Shown one piece after another: positions 16,217 through 24,798 of a stretch of 33,663 bases of DNA; position 1 is the first letter of the stretch; every line of letters begins with the position of its first letter. This stretch comes from Sphingomonas sp. Leaf208 (GTDB lineage: Bacteria; Pseudomonadota; Alphaproteobacteria; Sphingomonadales; Sphingomonadaceae), in the NCBI RefSeq assembly GCF_001421415.1, contig NZ_LMKH01000009.1:44514-78176 (forward strand). The letters are read 5' to 3'. The notes beneath the pieces were generated by a model that was not told the DNA's origin, searched no databases, and saw nothing but the letters and a program-made list of their open reading frames with translations. A program made the position numbers and the translations under genes.

Positions 16217-16448
16217 AGTCAAATCGCACGAAGTCGACCAGTGTTGTAATGCACAACCGTGATGCATTTTGGGGGGCAATGGGCGTTCCTGACGTTGCCA
16301 AAGGGATCCCTTTGTGGCTCGGCCCGTGCGAGCTTTGATTCTCGAAATAGGATCGTTTTTTGAGAAGCCGGATCCCGTTATCTGTGGCGATCAGTTTTCC
16401 GGAAAAGGTGAATGGCAGGCCTCGTTTGGACAGGTTAAGGGCTGCGAT

Positions 16449-16616
16449 ATGATCCGCGCCACACTCTTGAAGCTTAAAGCTTGGTTATCCCCCGAAGTTG
16501 CGAGCAGCGGTGCGAAGGCCAAAGGGCACAGTAGTGTGGCTAGCGCCCAACTTGCAGAGTCCGCGAAGAAGACCAAGCGGCGGGCGCAGAGGCAAGCGAG
16601 AGCGCGAAACCGTTAG
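16449..16616 (+). CDS. Small basic protein, 55 residues
   Basis: From ATG 16449 the frame reads MIRATLLKLKAWLSPEVASS and ends in a very basic tail, KKTKRRAQRQARARNR. A GTG at 16314 in the same frame would add 45 residues, but that part is less protein-like. The ribosome site is weak. Not recognised; such tails bind nucleic acid non-specifically. Confidence 0.45.
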   Translation: MIRATLLKLKAWLSPEVASSGAKAKGHSSVASAQLAESAKKTKRRAQRQARARNR

Positions 16617-16672
16617 AGCCGGTGGATACCGAAACGGTCCTCCTGGTAGATCGGCCGTGTTATTGCTTTGCC

Positions 16673-16840
16673 ATGACAATCATCGAACGAGCATTCGAGA
16701 TCGCGCGGAGCGGCAAAGCGCGCTCGATAACGGACATCCGCACCCAGTTGAGGCGGGAAGGTTTCGATCACGTGCAATCGCATTTGAACAGCGCGGCGCT
16801 GCAAAAGCAGCTAAAAGGCCTGATCAAACCTCCCAATTAA
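16673..16840 (+). CDS. Small uncharacterised protein, 55 residues
   Basis: From ATG 16673 the frame reads MTIIERAFEIARSGKARSIT, then DIRTQLRREGFDHVQSHLNS and AALQKQLKGLIKPPN. The pattern ERAFEIARSG ... IR-x-x-L-x-x-EG ... L-x-x-x-x-L-x-x-Q-L-K-x-L-I resembles small sphingomonad proteins I have seen many times, with no known function. All-helical, no Cys. An in-frame GTG at 16622 is a less likely start. Confidence 0.7.
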   Translation: MTIIERAFEIARSGKARSITDIRTQLRREGFDHVQSHLNSAALQKQLKGLIKPPN

Positions 16841-16890
16841 AGGGACGCGACTGCACTAGCGTTCTTTCTTTGTTCCGCTATGGTCCGGGT

Positions 16891-17112
16891 ATGGAACACG
16901 CACCCGAGTCGATGCGCGACGGCGCACAGCCCTTCAGCCATACCCACACTCTGATTGCCGAAATCTTGCCAGAGCTTCGGCCTTGCGAGATGCAGACCAC
17001 CTTTTTCCAATGCTTCGAGGACGGTCCTGAAACCCTCCTGGCGCCGATTGAGGCAGAGTTCGCGCGGCGTGGGCTGTCGCCCTACGGCAAGTTCTCGACC
17101 CATTGCTTCTGA
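16891..17112 (+). CDS. Hypothetical protein, 73 residues
   Basis: Start ATG 16891 (MEHAPESMRDGAQPFSHTHT), although the frame is open far upstream. It contains LIAEILPELRPCEMQTTFFQ and EAEFARRGLSPYGKFSTHCF. Not recognised. Its TGA overlaps the ATG of the next gene (TGATG at 17110-17114), which supports both frames and suggests coupled translation. Confidence 0.65.
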   Translation: MEHAPESMRDGAQPFSHTHTLIAEILPELRPCEMQTTFFQCFEDGPETLLAPIEAEFARRGLSPYGKFSTHCF

Positions 17113-17303
17113 TGGCTAGCGTGATCTCGCCAGAGCGGATTGCGGCCATTCTCAAAGACGCGCCTGCATGGGCTCTGATCGGCCTTACCGCGCCGCGCGA
17201 GGGTCTGAGAGCAGACGCACGCCTTGAAGTCGCAAGGCATGTCTACGGCATTCTATACCAGCCTGTAGACGCTGAAGCGGCGCAGATGGCTTTGCCTTGG
17301 TGA
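17112..17303 (+). CDS. Hypothetical protein, 63 residues
   Basis: The ATG overlaps the previous stop by one base. The protein reads MASVISPERIAAILKDAPAW, then ALIGLTAPREGLRADARLEV and ARHVYGILYQPVDAEAAQMA. Helical and acidic. The stretch APxWA-x-IGLTAPREGLRADA-x-x-x-LA-x-x-V looks like a known-but-unnamed small protein of this order. It ends 4 bases before the next start, so 16891-17601 form one transcription unit. Confidence 0.7.
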   Translation: MASVISPERIAAILKDAPAWALIGLTAPREGLRADARLEVARHVYGILYQPVDAEAAQMALPW

Positions 17304-17307
17304 TCCT

Positions 17308-17601
17308 GTGGGCAACACGCGGTTTAGGACGCTGGGCGATTTCACGAAGCACGAAGCTAATGTGGGCTGCGTATGCTCCAAATGCGGGCGCAAGGGTGTC
17401 GTGCACCGCCTGGTTTTAGTGAGGTGGTGTTACCTCAAACGCAAGAACATGTCGGTCGAATGCCTCCTCGGATATCTGGGGTGTTCGGCTTGCGGCAGTA
17501 GGCCAAACAAGATCGCACCGACGCCGCTACCGCCGTCCTTTCCCAGTTACGGTCGGGACGAACGCCAATGGAAGCGCTTCGAGCAGAAGCTGAGAGTGTA
17601 A
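17308..17601 (+). CDS. Small zinc-ribbon protein
   Basis: GTG 17308 starts MGNTRFRTLGDFTKHEANVG. Two CxxC pairs, CSKC at 23-26 and CSAC at about 59-62, would bind one zinc, with CVCSKCGRKGVV and LGYLGCSACGSRPNK as the knuckles. The layout (short N-terminal TLGD, then two CxxC separated by about 30 residues) fits small alphaproteobacterial zinc-ribbon proteins without a known role. It is the last gene of the 16891-17601 unit, and a strong terminator follows at 17788. Confidence 0.7.
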   Translation: MGNTRFRTLGDFTKHEANVGCVCSKCGRKGVVHRLVLVRWCYLKRKNMSVECLLGYLGCSACGSRPNKIAPTPLPPSFPSYGRDERQWKRFEQKLRV

Positions 17602-17787
17602 GGTGGCGTTCTTGTAAAGGCGGACGTCATCACCGACTATGTCGTTGATAATGCCGCCGATGCCGGGTCGACCGTCCAGATGGGCTAGCATCACAGACGA
17701 GCGCCGGGAACACACTACAAGCTAGGCAGTTTCTAAATACGCTAGAAGCGTCCTGCCCTTTCGGGGGGAACGGCGGTGAAAGCTCGC

Positions 17788-17823
17788 AATGCCCTGTCGG
17801 TCTTCAGATCGGCAGGGCATTTT
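17788..17823 (+). terminator. Intrinsic terminator
   Basis: AATGCCCTGTCG and CGGCAGGGCATT pair over 12 positions with one G-U, around a GTCTTCAGAT loop, followed by TTT. This is a strong stem with a short T-run. It is suitable for ending the small-gene transcript, or a short RNA that starts in the 160 empty bases before it. Confidence 0.8.
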
Positions 17824-17885
17824 CGTAACTATGTGCGGAACCGACGCCGGCCTGTACTGTTGATATCATAACCGGTCGGGCACTT

Positions 17886-17897
17886 CCCCCCCCCCCC
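17886..17897. repeat. Run of 12 C
   Basis: An uninterrupted C-tract of 12 lies between the two terminators. Such runs are prone to slippage in the cell and to read errors. Confidence 0.8.
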
Positions 17898-17919
17898 TTG
17901 GTCCCGCTGGTTCTAAAGC

Positions 17920-17956
17920 GCCCCGCTGCCCCCCCCCCGCAGCGGGGCATTTTATT
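17920..17956 (+). terminator. Intrinsic terminator with an all-C loop
   Basis: GCCCCGCTGC and GCAGCGGGGC form a perfect 10-bp stem around a loop of nine C, followed by ATTTTATT. It is a textbook stem and T-tract with an odd loop. It is the second terminator within 140 bases. Confidence 0.8.
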
Positions 17957-18069
17957 GTCTGGGTCCTTTTGGACAACGGGCCAATCGAGATTCTACATCC
18001 GCAATGATTGCTTGAGATGTCAAAGCTAGGGATACAACGGAGCCATTTTCGCACGTGGCTGGTTAGTGC

Positions 18070-18415
18070 GGCATATCCCTATCGACAGTTCCCTATGCGC
18101 TTGCCGTTAACGATGACCCGTTCATCCTCATGGATGTCACAGCCATTCTCGAAGATGCGGGTTCCGCATCTATGAAGCGGATCACAGCGATGCTGCGATC
18201 GCGATGCTCCCTGAATACGCGCACACAATCACCCTGCTCTTCTCAGACGTCGATATGCCGGGCGATACTAACGGGTTCGCGCTCGCCCACCACGTCGCGG
18301 AGAATTACCCCTGGATCGAGATCGTTATCGGCAGCGGCCACCTCCGGCCGAAGGCGGATGACTTGCCCGAAAAGGCCACATTCGTATTCAAGCCGTTCAA
18401 TGCGCAGATGATCTA
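18070..18415 (+). pseudogene. Response-regulator receiver domain, frameshifted and truncated
   Basis: First frame: LAVNDDPFILMDVTAILEDA, with the acidic pair (DD) and the strand of a CheY-like fold. At about 18157 one base is missing in GGGTTCC. The second frame then continues RIYEADHSDAAIAMLPEYAH, LLFSDVDMPGDTNGFALAHH with the phospho-acceptor Asp in SDVDMP, and TFVFKPFNAQMI with the conserved Lys in FKPF. No good start codon precedes the first frame. The end is cut by IS3 sequence at about 18416. These stand-alone receivers act in phosphorelays; this one is dead unless the shift is a read error. Confidence 0.8.
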
Positions 18416-18429
18416 TGGTGATCGCGCGG

Positions 18430-19124
<695 letters not shown>

Positions 19125-19299
19125 GGCTCCACCTTCTCAGGAGTTGAAGCCTCCAACAAACCCGGGGCGGTTCATTTAATCCGCTTTTCGAAAATATACA
19201 AATTCGCTGGTTAAAGGGTTTATACCTAATGTTAATGAGTTAATCGCCTTTCTAATGCGCTTGAATGCCCTGTCTTCCATGAGCTAGCTCGATAACGCG

Positions 19300-19410
19300 G
19301 TTCCGGATGTGTCGTCGTTCTGTTCCTAGAGTGTCTAGGACAAAGTTCCCGAAGGGTCGACTTTGCGTTCCTAAAGGAGCGAACCTTGTTCCTAGAGTGT
19401 CGAAGGCTGG
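19300..19410 (+). repeat. Iteron array, five units of about 22 bp (putative oriV)
   Basis: GTTCC begins units at 19300, 19322, 19345, 19367 and 19388, spaced 22, 23, 22 and 21 bases. Units 2 and 5 share the 14-mer GTTCCTAGAGTGTC exactly; units 3 and 4 differ at several positions. An AT-rich stretch (GTAATTTTTCTCGAGTAATT, about 19420-19440) follows. Array, spacing and place next to repA are what is expected of a replication origin bound by the initiator. About 170 bases of empty DNA separate it from the repA end. Confidence 0.65.
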
Positions 19411-19621
19411 CTCGATTGCGTAATTTTTCTCGAGTAATTGCATCAGATTGTTAAGGTTTGTCCTAAGGGACGTTCAATTGCGACAGATACCCAAGCGTAA
19501 AGAAGGAGGGACGTTTACAAACACGACACTTCGGGAACGGTTGAACTAGGCTATAGGGATTTTGAAGTACGCGGCCCCGATGCCCTCTCAAGGCAAAGGC
19601 GGTTCGTAAGGCCAAGCAGTG

Positions 19622-20818
19622 CTAACGCCCAAGTTCGTGACGGTGCTTTTCATGGTAGCGCCGTACAAAGCCGATGAACGCCGCCTGATAACTCACCGGC
19701 GTGCGCGTACTGTCCGCCTCAACCCAGGCGCGAAACTGATCGTGTAACGTCTGGTAATCCCATCCCGGGCATTCCCTGCACAGCGTTGCCATTGTCGCGT
19801 CGGTGATTTCGCCGGCGGTGGCGCGTGTCGCCAGACTGGTCCGCGACCGTCGCAGCAGCGCTGTTACGTCAATCGTCTCATCCGCATCGTTGGCTGTGGC
19901 AGTGGGGTTGGTTGACGTTTACCTTGCTGGAGCTTTAGCGCCCCCTGCCCCATGTGCCACCACGGTTTTCATCGGGCGCTCGACGTCGCTGCGACGTTTC
20001 ATCCGCAGCAGTGGCTCGCGCTTTCCAGCTGGCGTCTCCAAGGCGAGCGCATAGCCCGGCAGCCCGTTGCGCTCGACGATCTTCGCGATCTCGAACTTGA
20101 AGCGGCGATATTGCCCTTCGGCGCCCGACTTCTCGAACAGCGTCGGCATGGCGATCGCGAAGCCGACTTCCCCTGCCCCTCCAGCATGTTTGCGCGCGAC
20201 GCGGTATAGCCAGCGCTCACGCCCGCCCGTCAGGTCGAAATAGGCAGGGTCGATCGACAGCACCCCGCCCTGCATCATTACGCCTTCCCAGAACCAGTTC
20301 GACACCTCGATCGTCATCCCACGCGACCGCTCGGTCTTTTCGTCGACCAGCTGTGTCCACCCATCGAGCCAACTGAACGTGGCCTCTCGGCGATTCTCGG
20401 CGAATGTTGGTCTTGATCGTGCTTGACACCAGCCGGTCGAGCGCTTGGCCGAGCAGTTCATGCGCTCGACCGGTCGTGGGCCGCCCAATTGCGCGGAGTA
20501 GGTCATAGGGCATAAGGTAGAGCTTGCACGGAACGTCGTTGATCCCGCGCCGGGCCATATCCGCAAGCACGCTCGCGCAATAGATTAATATGTCCGCATC
20601 CCAAATCGTCGCCATCCCGTAATCAGGGTTGCCTGAGACGTGCACCCACAGCTTGCGGTCGGGGCTGCGATAATCGATCGGCTTGACTCGCTTGGGCTTG
20701 GCGAGGCTGAAGAACGGACGCTCCATCATCTCGCGCTGGTCGCGCAGCGGCAGGTCGGCGAGATAGGGGAGGAGCAGGTCGATCGCTCAGACACCCTCTG
20801 ACGATCGGCGCGTGTCAT
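19622..20818 (-). pseudogene. repA: Plasmid replication initiator RepA (RPA family), broken
   Basis: The full set of blocks is present but split over frames. ATG 20818 begins MTRADRQRVSE. One base is missing at about 20786, then IDLLLPYLADLPLRDQREMM, ERPFFSLAKPKRVKP, NPDYGMATIWDADILIYCAS and LYLMPYDLLRAIGRPTTGRA follow. Two bases are missing at about 20405, then RREATFSWLDGWTQLVDEKT, GGVLSIDPAYFDLTGGRERW and TLFEKSGAEGQYRRFKFEIA. A TAA at 19919-19921 is followed in frame by a C-terminal domain, CPGWDYQTLHDQFRAWVEAD and SYQAAFIGFVRRYHEK, ending at 19622. A whole RepA of this family is about 400 residues, which fits the span. It should bind the iterons just downstream. Two shifts and a stop make it inactive as read; base-calling errors could explain the shifts but less easily the stop. 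Confidence 0.82.
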
Positions 20819-20834
20819 GCCGTCACGACCTGAG

Positions 20835-20852
20835 TGTTTCCCAAGGAAAACA
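20835..20852. promoter_or_regulatory. parS-like site 1 (imperfect)
   Basis: TGTTTCCCAAGGAAAACA has half-sites that match at 7 of 9 positions. It resembles the perfect palindrome 65 bases away and lies between repA and parB, where a ParB centromere is expected. Confidence 0.55.
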
Positions 20853-20899
20853 TCATCTGGGCGGTAGCGGCAATCGTCCGCGTTGGTATGGAACGGACA

Positions 20900-20917
20900 T
20901 GTTTCCCCGGGGAAACA
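20900..20917. promoter_or_regulatory. parS-like site 2 (perfect palindrome)
   Basis: TGTTTCCCCGGGGAAACA is a perfect 18-bp palindrome 3 bases after the parB stop. Its GTTTCC/GGAAAC core recalls the parS sites of chromosomal ParB (GTTTCACGTGAAAC) in shape. ParB binding is inferred. Confidence 0.65.
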
Positions 20918-20920
20918 CAC

Positions 20921-21961
20921 TCACCGCTGCAGTCCGCGGCCTTCGGCCTCCAAATGCACGAGCGCCTGCCGCAGCGCGTTGACCAGCTCGTCGTTCCCGG
21001 CGCCCGACCCGGCATGGAGTCGGATTGTTACGCCCTGTCGGTTGCTCGACTGGATGCTGAGCCCAGGGCGTCCAGACGGCGTGGTCCATGTGAACGGGGG
21101 CGCAGCGTCGGTGGGATCGTTCGACGCCTCGAGCAACCGCCGCAGCACGTCGCCAGCAGGGTAGGGGGGCGCACCCCGATCGCGCCGCGCAGCCTGCTCA
21201 CGCGCAAGATCTCGAGCAGCACCTTGAATAGCCTTAGCGGCAACCTTGTCGTTGAGCGCCTGCGCCAATGCATAAGCAGGCTTGAGTTGGACGTCGGAGG
21301 GGGAGGCGAACGCGGTAATCACCGCGTCTGGGATCTGCGCGACCTTGACCATCTTTGACAGCCAACCCTTTGACACTTTGAGCCGGTCCGCCATCCGCGT
21401 CAGGTGGTTGCCGTAATGGGCCTTGAGCGCCTCGGCATAATTACGGGCACGCTCGAGATCTGACACATCTTTCCGCGCGCGGTTCTCTAGATCGGCAAGC
21501 CGGAACGCGGCTTCGTCGTCGAGGTTGGCAACCTGCGCTACGAACTGCATCTCAGGATAGGAATGCGCACGTAGCCAGCTGATCGACCAGTGGCGTCGAG
21601 TACCCGCAATCACCTCGAAGTCATGTGTAGGATCGCCGTTGACACGGCGTACCACGGCAGGAACCTTTTGTCCGCCCTCGGCGATTATGGAATCGATTAG
21701 CTCGCGGCAGCCTTCTTCGGTCAGATGCTGGTAGCTACGCGCATTACCCGGCCAGATCCGCACGCGCACTGGATCGAGTAGCAGCTGCGTCACTTGTCGC
21801 ACTTCCCCGCTAGTCACTCGCGCTAGTGCAGTCTCGCGGTTGAGCAGTGTCGTCCCACGCGTCCGTTCGGACGTGGGCGGGGCAGGGGGCGCGTCGGTGT
21901 CGATTTCCGCTGATTCGTCGGCCAGCAAGGCTGCGAGATAGTCAGATTGCTTACGCGCCAT
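20921..21961 (-). CDS. parB: Plasmid partition protein ParB
   Basis: ParB binds centromere sites, spreads, and is moved by ParA. The 346 residues are intact. The N-terminal nuclease-like/CTPase domain is at about 60-165, with GTRRH at 120-124 and ENRARKDVSDLERARNY at 159-175, both diagnostic. The central HTH is at about 189-206 (MADRLKVSKGWLSKMVKV). A C-terminal dimer region follows. The start has GGGAGG 6 bases upstream. It follows parA by 62 bases on the same strand, and the parS-like palindromes lie right after its stop. A long acidic, Pro-rich N-terminal tail (16-35) may contact ParA. Confidence 0.93.
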   Translation of the reverse strand: MARKQSDYLAALLADESAEIDTDAPPAPPTSERTRGTTLLNRETALARVTSGEVRQVTQLLLDPVRVRIWPGNARSYQHLTEEGCRELIDSIIAEGGQKVPAVVRRVNGDPTHDFEVIAGTRRHWSISWLRAHSYPEMQFVAQVANLDDEAAFRLADLENRARKDVSDLERARNYAEALKAHYGNHLTRMADRLKVSKGWLSKMVKVAQIPDAVITAFASPSDVQLKPAYALAQALNDKVAAKAIQGAARDLAREQAARRDRGAPPYPAGDVLRRLLEASNDPTDAAPPFTWTTPSGRPGLSIQSSNRQGVTIRLHAGSGAGNDELVNALRQALVHLEAEGRGLQR

Positions 21962-22023
21962 GCTGCACCTCCCGCGCTGGACTTATTGGGAACGCTGCCG
22001 CGCAGGACAGCACCAATTCGGGT

Positions 22024-23220
22024 TCACGCGACACGGAGTAGATCCTCCTCGCGTGCGGGCTCGACACGGCCCCAGCCTTGTCGGACGAGTTGCTCGATCT
22101 GCCCCATCGCCTCGTCAAGATTGGCACGGCAGCGCTTGTGCGTCTTGGGAGTACCGATTGGGCGTTCAAGTTCGTAGATCGTCATCATTCGCATCGCGGC
22201 ATGGCTGATCTCGGCGGATTCGAGGATTGGCACCGGGAGTAAGGCTGGACCGAAGCTCTGTTCCATAATCGTGCGAACCATTGCGTGGCTGGGATCGTTA
22301 CTGTCAAACTTCGAACATATAAGCCGAAGGAAGCTATATTCGACCTCGATTCCGGCATGCGCGAGCTGCTGCAGGACCTGGTTCATCATCGACAGAAACT
22401 GGACGGTCGAGCAAAAATCGGGCGTCGTAGCGGCGAGCGGGACGAGCAGCGCATTTGCCGCCTGCATCACCGCGAGGCTGATCGTCCCGAGAGCAGGTGG
22501 AGGATCGAGCAGTACCACGTCGTAATTGCGCGCAAGATCGGCCAGCCCCTGTTTGAGCTTGCGGAAGCGCGCGGCGAGCACCGACTGCCCGTCCGATCCC
22601 GCGGCGGCAAGTTCATATTCGACGTCGAACAATTCGAGGTTCGATGGGATAAGGTCGACATTGGGCCACGGTGTCGATTTGACCGCATAGAGCAGGTCGG
22701 CCTGGGTCGGATCGATCGACAGATAGGGGTAGAGCGTCTCTTCTCGCGCGATATTGAAATGGGGGTTAAACCCGAACAGCGTCGTCGTCGTCGCCTGGCT
22801 ATCGCAGTCGACAACCAGCACACGGTACCCCTGCACCGCGAAATAATGCGCGAGGTGGCACGTGACCGTCGACTTGCCCACCCCGCCTTTGAAATTCTGC
22901 ACTGCGATGATCGCGGGGATATCAAACAGTGCGCGTGCAGGAGAGGCGCCAAGTACCTCGCGCATCTGCAGTAGTTCCTCGACCGAATAACCAAGTCTCC
23001 GCCCATTTTCACCCGCCGGGGCAGGGGGGAGGCGACCGTCATCCTCCGCCATGCGGATCCGGTTGGTCGAACAGTCGAGTAATTGCGCTGCCTCGGCAAT
23101 CCCGAAGCGGACATTGAGCCCCTTGCGGCTTTCGGGCAGGAATGCCTTGCGCCGTAAGCGTTCAATCATCCGCTCGCCCGCGTCCGCCAGTTCTCCGATA
23201 TGATTGACAATGGCATTCAT
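22024..23220 (-). CDS. parA: Plasmid partition ATPase ParA with N-terminal HTH
   Basis: ParA drives plasmid segregation over the nucleoid using ATP, and in this long form it also represses its own operon. The 398 residues include a MerR-like HTH at about 38-90 (RFGIAEAAQLLDCSTNRIRM, then GYSVEELLQMREVL). The deviant Walker A is at 110-118 (FKGGVGKST), with VLVVDCDSQATTTTLFG after it and the Walker B-type strand YDVVLLDPPPALG. All motor residues are present. It starts the parAB unit; an AT-rich palindrome 42 bases upstream of its ATG is the probable operator. It looks functional although repA downstream is broken. Confidence 0.93.
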   Translation of the reverse strand: MNAIVNHIGELADAGERMIERLRRKAFLPESRKGLNVRFGIAEAAQLLDCSTNRIRMAEDDGRLPPAPAGENGRRLGYSVEELLQMREVLGASPARALFDIPAIIAVQNFKGGVGKSTVTCHLAHYFAVQGYRVLVVDCDSQATTTTLFGFNPHFNIAREETLYPYLSIDPTQADLLYAVKSTPWPNVDLIPSNLELFDVEYELAAAGSDGQSVLAARFRKLKQGLADLARNYDVVLLDPPPALGTISLAVMQAANALLVPLAATTPDFCSTVQFLSMMNQVLQQLAHAGIEVEYSFLRLICSKFDSNDPSHAMVRTIMEQSFGPALLPVPILESAEISHAAMRMMTIYELERPIGTPKTHKRCRANLDEAMGQIEQLVRQGWGRVEPAREEDLLRVA

Positions 23221-23256
23221 GAACTGGTCCGATCGCTCGTCTGAAGCTTCTGGGCA

Positions 23257-23275
23257 ATTTTATACGCGTATTAAA
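23257..23275 (-). promoter_or_regulatory. Probable ParA operator
   Basis: ATACGCGTAT at 23262-23271 is a perfect 10-bp palindrome, with TTT/AAA extending the symmetry on both sides. It lies in the AT-rich leader of parA. Long ParA proteins with an HTH bind such sites to repress parAB. Confidence 0.5.
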
Positions 23276-23410
23276 CTCAATGCGTAAGGGTATGGCATAA
23301 AAAGGTCTACGGTGAGGCGATCTTCGCTATTAGTGTACTGGGTGTTTGATCCCACGGTTTGATGGTGTGATCCGTCGTTAGAATGGAAGAAGCCGTATGG
23401 GACAGGTACG

Positions 23411-24015
23411 TCATGGGAGCGCCACGACCACGCACGCCGTCAGAGCAGCAATACAGCGATCGCAAGCTTCGCTCTCGACGCTGATGCGACGCATGGCGGT
23501 ATCAGCGATGGTCTCGAGCTGGTTGCCCAGTTGGACAGCCTGGGCGACAGCGAGGTCGCGCAGACGAACATGCTCGGTAAGCCTGATGGCTTCGGGGTTG
23601 TGGACATGGGGCGTGAGCTCGGCATGCAGCGCAGCAAGGCAGCGTGCGATCACCGCAGCATCGAGTGGATCGGTCTTGGCCAGCTGTGCTCGGCACGGGC
23701 GAAGCTGCGCACCCGTGCCGGATCTATAAAATAGGCGGCAAGTGCCAGCCGATCGAGCAGGATGATAAGCTTGCGCTCGTAACCGCCCGACGCCTCGAAG
23801 CCGATCCGCAAACGGGCCGTGCCGGCAAGCCGGGTCAGCTTGCGGCCGAGCATGGCAAGACCGGTCTTGCTGTTGGCGACGCGACACAGCATGCCGGTCG
23901 GATGAAGGTGAATAGCGAGTTCGTCGTTGGCAACATCGATGCCGACAAAGGTCGGGCTATGACATGATCCGGTCTCCCAGGCTCGTCGTGCGGGTCCGTT
24001 AACGGTCCCAAGCAA
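23411..24015 (-). pseudogene. IS110-family transposase, N-terminal part, frameshifted
   Basis: The RuvC-like DEDD domain starts with PTFVGIDVANDELAIHLHPT (first Asp), then RIGFEASGGYERKLIILLDR (Glu) and YFIDPARVRSFARA. After a one-base shift at about 23690 it continues AQLAKTDPLDAAVIARCLAA (last Asp pair). Homology ends near 23430, so the C-terminal domain with the catalytic Ser is missing. It sits between parA and the next IS fragment. It is not the missing front of the IS110 piece at position 2, since the two appear to be of different subgroups. Confidence 0.85.
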
Positions 24016-24165
24016 CTGTTCGGGGTTTGGGAAAGACGGATGCGGCCCTGCTCAGGAACGGTCTTTGACGACCAGCCTGTCGAACGGCCTCACATCCGCC
24101 GCCTGAGCGGGGTGGCCATCCCGCTCAGGAACCTCGTGAATACACCATTTTCCACAGACAAGCTC

Positions 24166-24692
24166 GTCGAAGGGCTCTGCCTGTTCGTCGGCATCGACCG
24201 CACTAGCAAGTTTGCGGTCACCCAGCTCGTCGATAAGGCTGACAGGCGGACGGCTTGGGAGTTCCTCGAACATCTGTTGAAAGCCGTGCCCTACCGCATT
24301 CACACGATCCTGACCGACAATGGCATCCAGTTCGCCGAGCAACCGCGCAACCGCAACACCGCCTCGTCGCGCCAAATGCGCTTTGACATGATCTGCGAAG
24401 CCAATGACATTGAGCATCGGCTTACCAAGCTTAACCACCCTTGGACCAACGGGCAGGTCGAGCGGCGGATGAACCGCACGATTAAGGAAGCGACCGTCAA
24501 ACGCTTTCACTACGAGAGCCACGAGCAGTTGTAGGTGCACTTCGCCGACTTCATGGCGGCCTACAATTTCACCCGCCGGCTCAAGACGCTCAGTGGCCTC
24601 ACGCCTTACGAATACATCGCCAAATCTGGACGTCAGAGCCGGACAGGTTCATCGTCGATCCGATCCACCAGATGCCGGAATTAAACACCTAG
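24166..24692 (+). pseudogene. IS481-type DDE transposase, C-terminal two thirds
   Basis: The catalytic core is readable: LFVGIDRTSKFAVTQLVDKA (first Asp), HTILTDNGIQFAEQPRNRNT (second Asp), and HPWTNGQVERRMNRTIKEAT (Glu). The VERRMNR motif has an extra Arg compared with the usual VERMNR. A TAG at 24532-24534 interrupts the gene; then FADFMAAYNFTRRLKTLSGL and TPYEYIAK follow, and after a one-base loss WTSEPDRFIVDPIHQMPELN and a stop. The N-terminal HTH is gone; DNA at 24020-24165 is not recognisable. Confidence 0.85.
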
Positions 24693-24798
24693 CACTCAAT
24701 TTGTGGGAATGCGGCAATATTTGTTTATCTGAGCCGCTGTAGTTGACTGGTTGCCACTGCTAGCCGGAGGCTGAACCCGTAATCGAAACGCGCGACGT

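Noticed and set aside
16263..16337. Very short frame MGVPDVAKGIPLWLGPCEL after a GGGGGG ribosome-like site
   Set aside because: The ribosome-like site is good but the frame is under 30 codons and overlaps another candidate; nothing else supports it.
19300..19410. CRISPR-like repeats near repA
   Set aside because: Units are adjacent at about 22 bases without unique spacers, which fits iterons.
22285..22974. Plus-strand frame of 229 codons opposite parA
   Set aside because: Shadow of parA, with a highly charged product and no domain.
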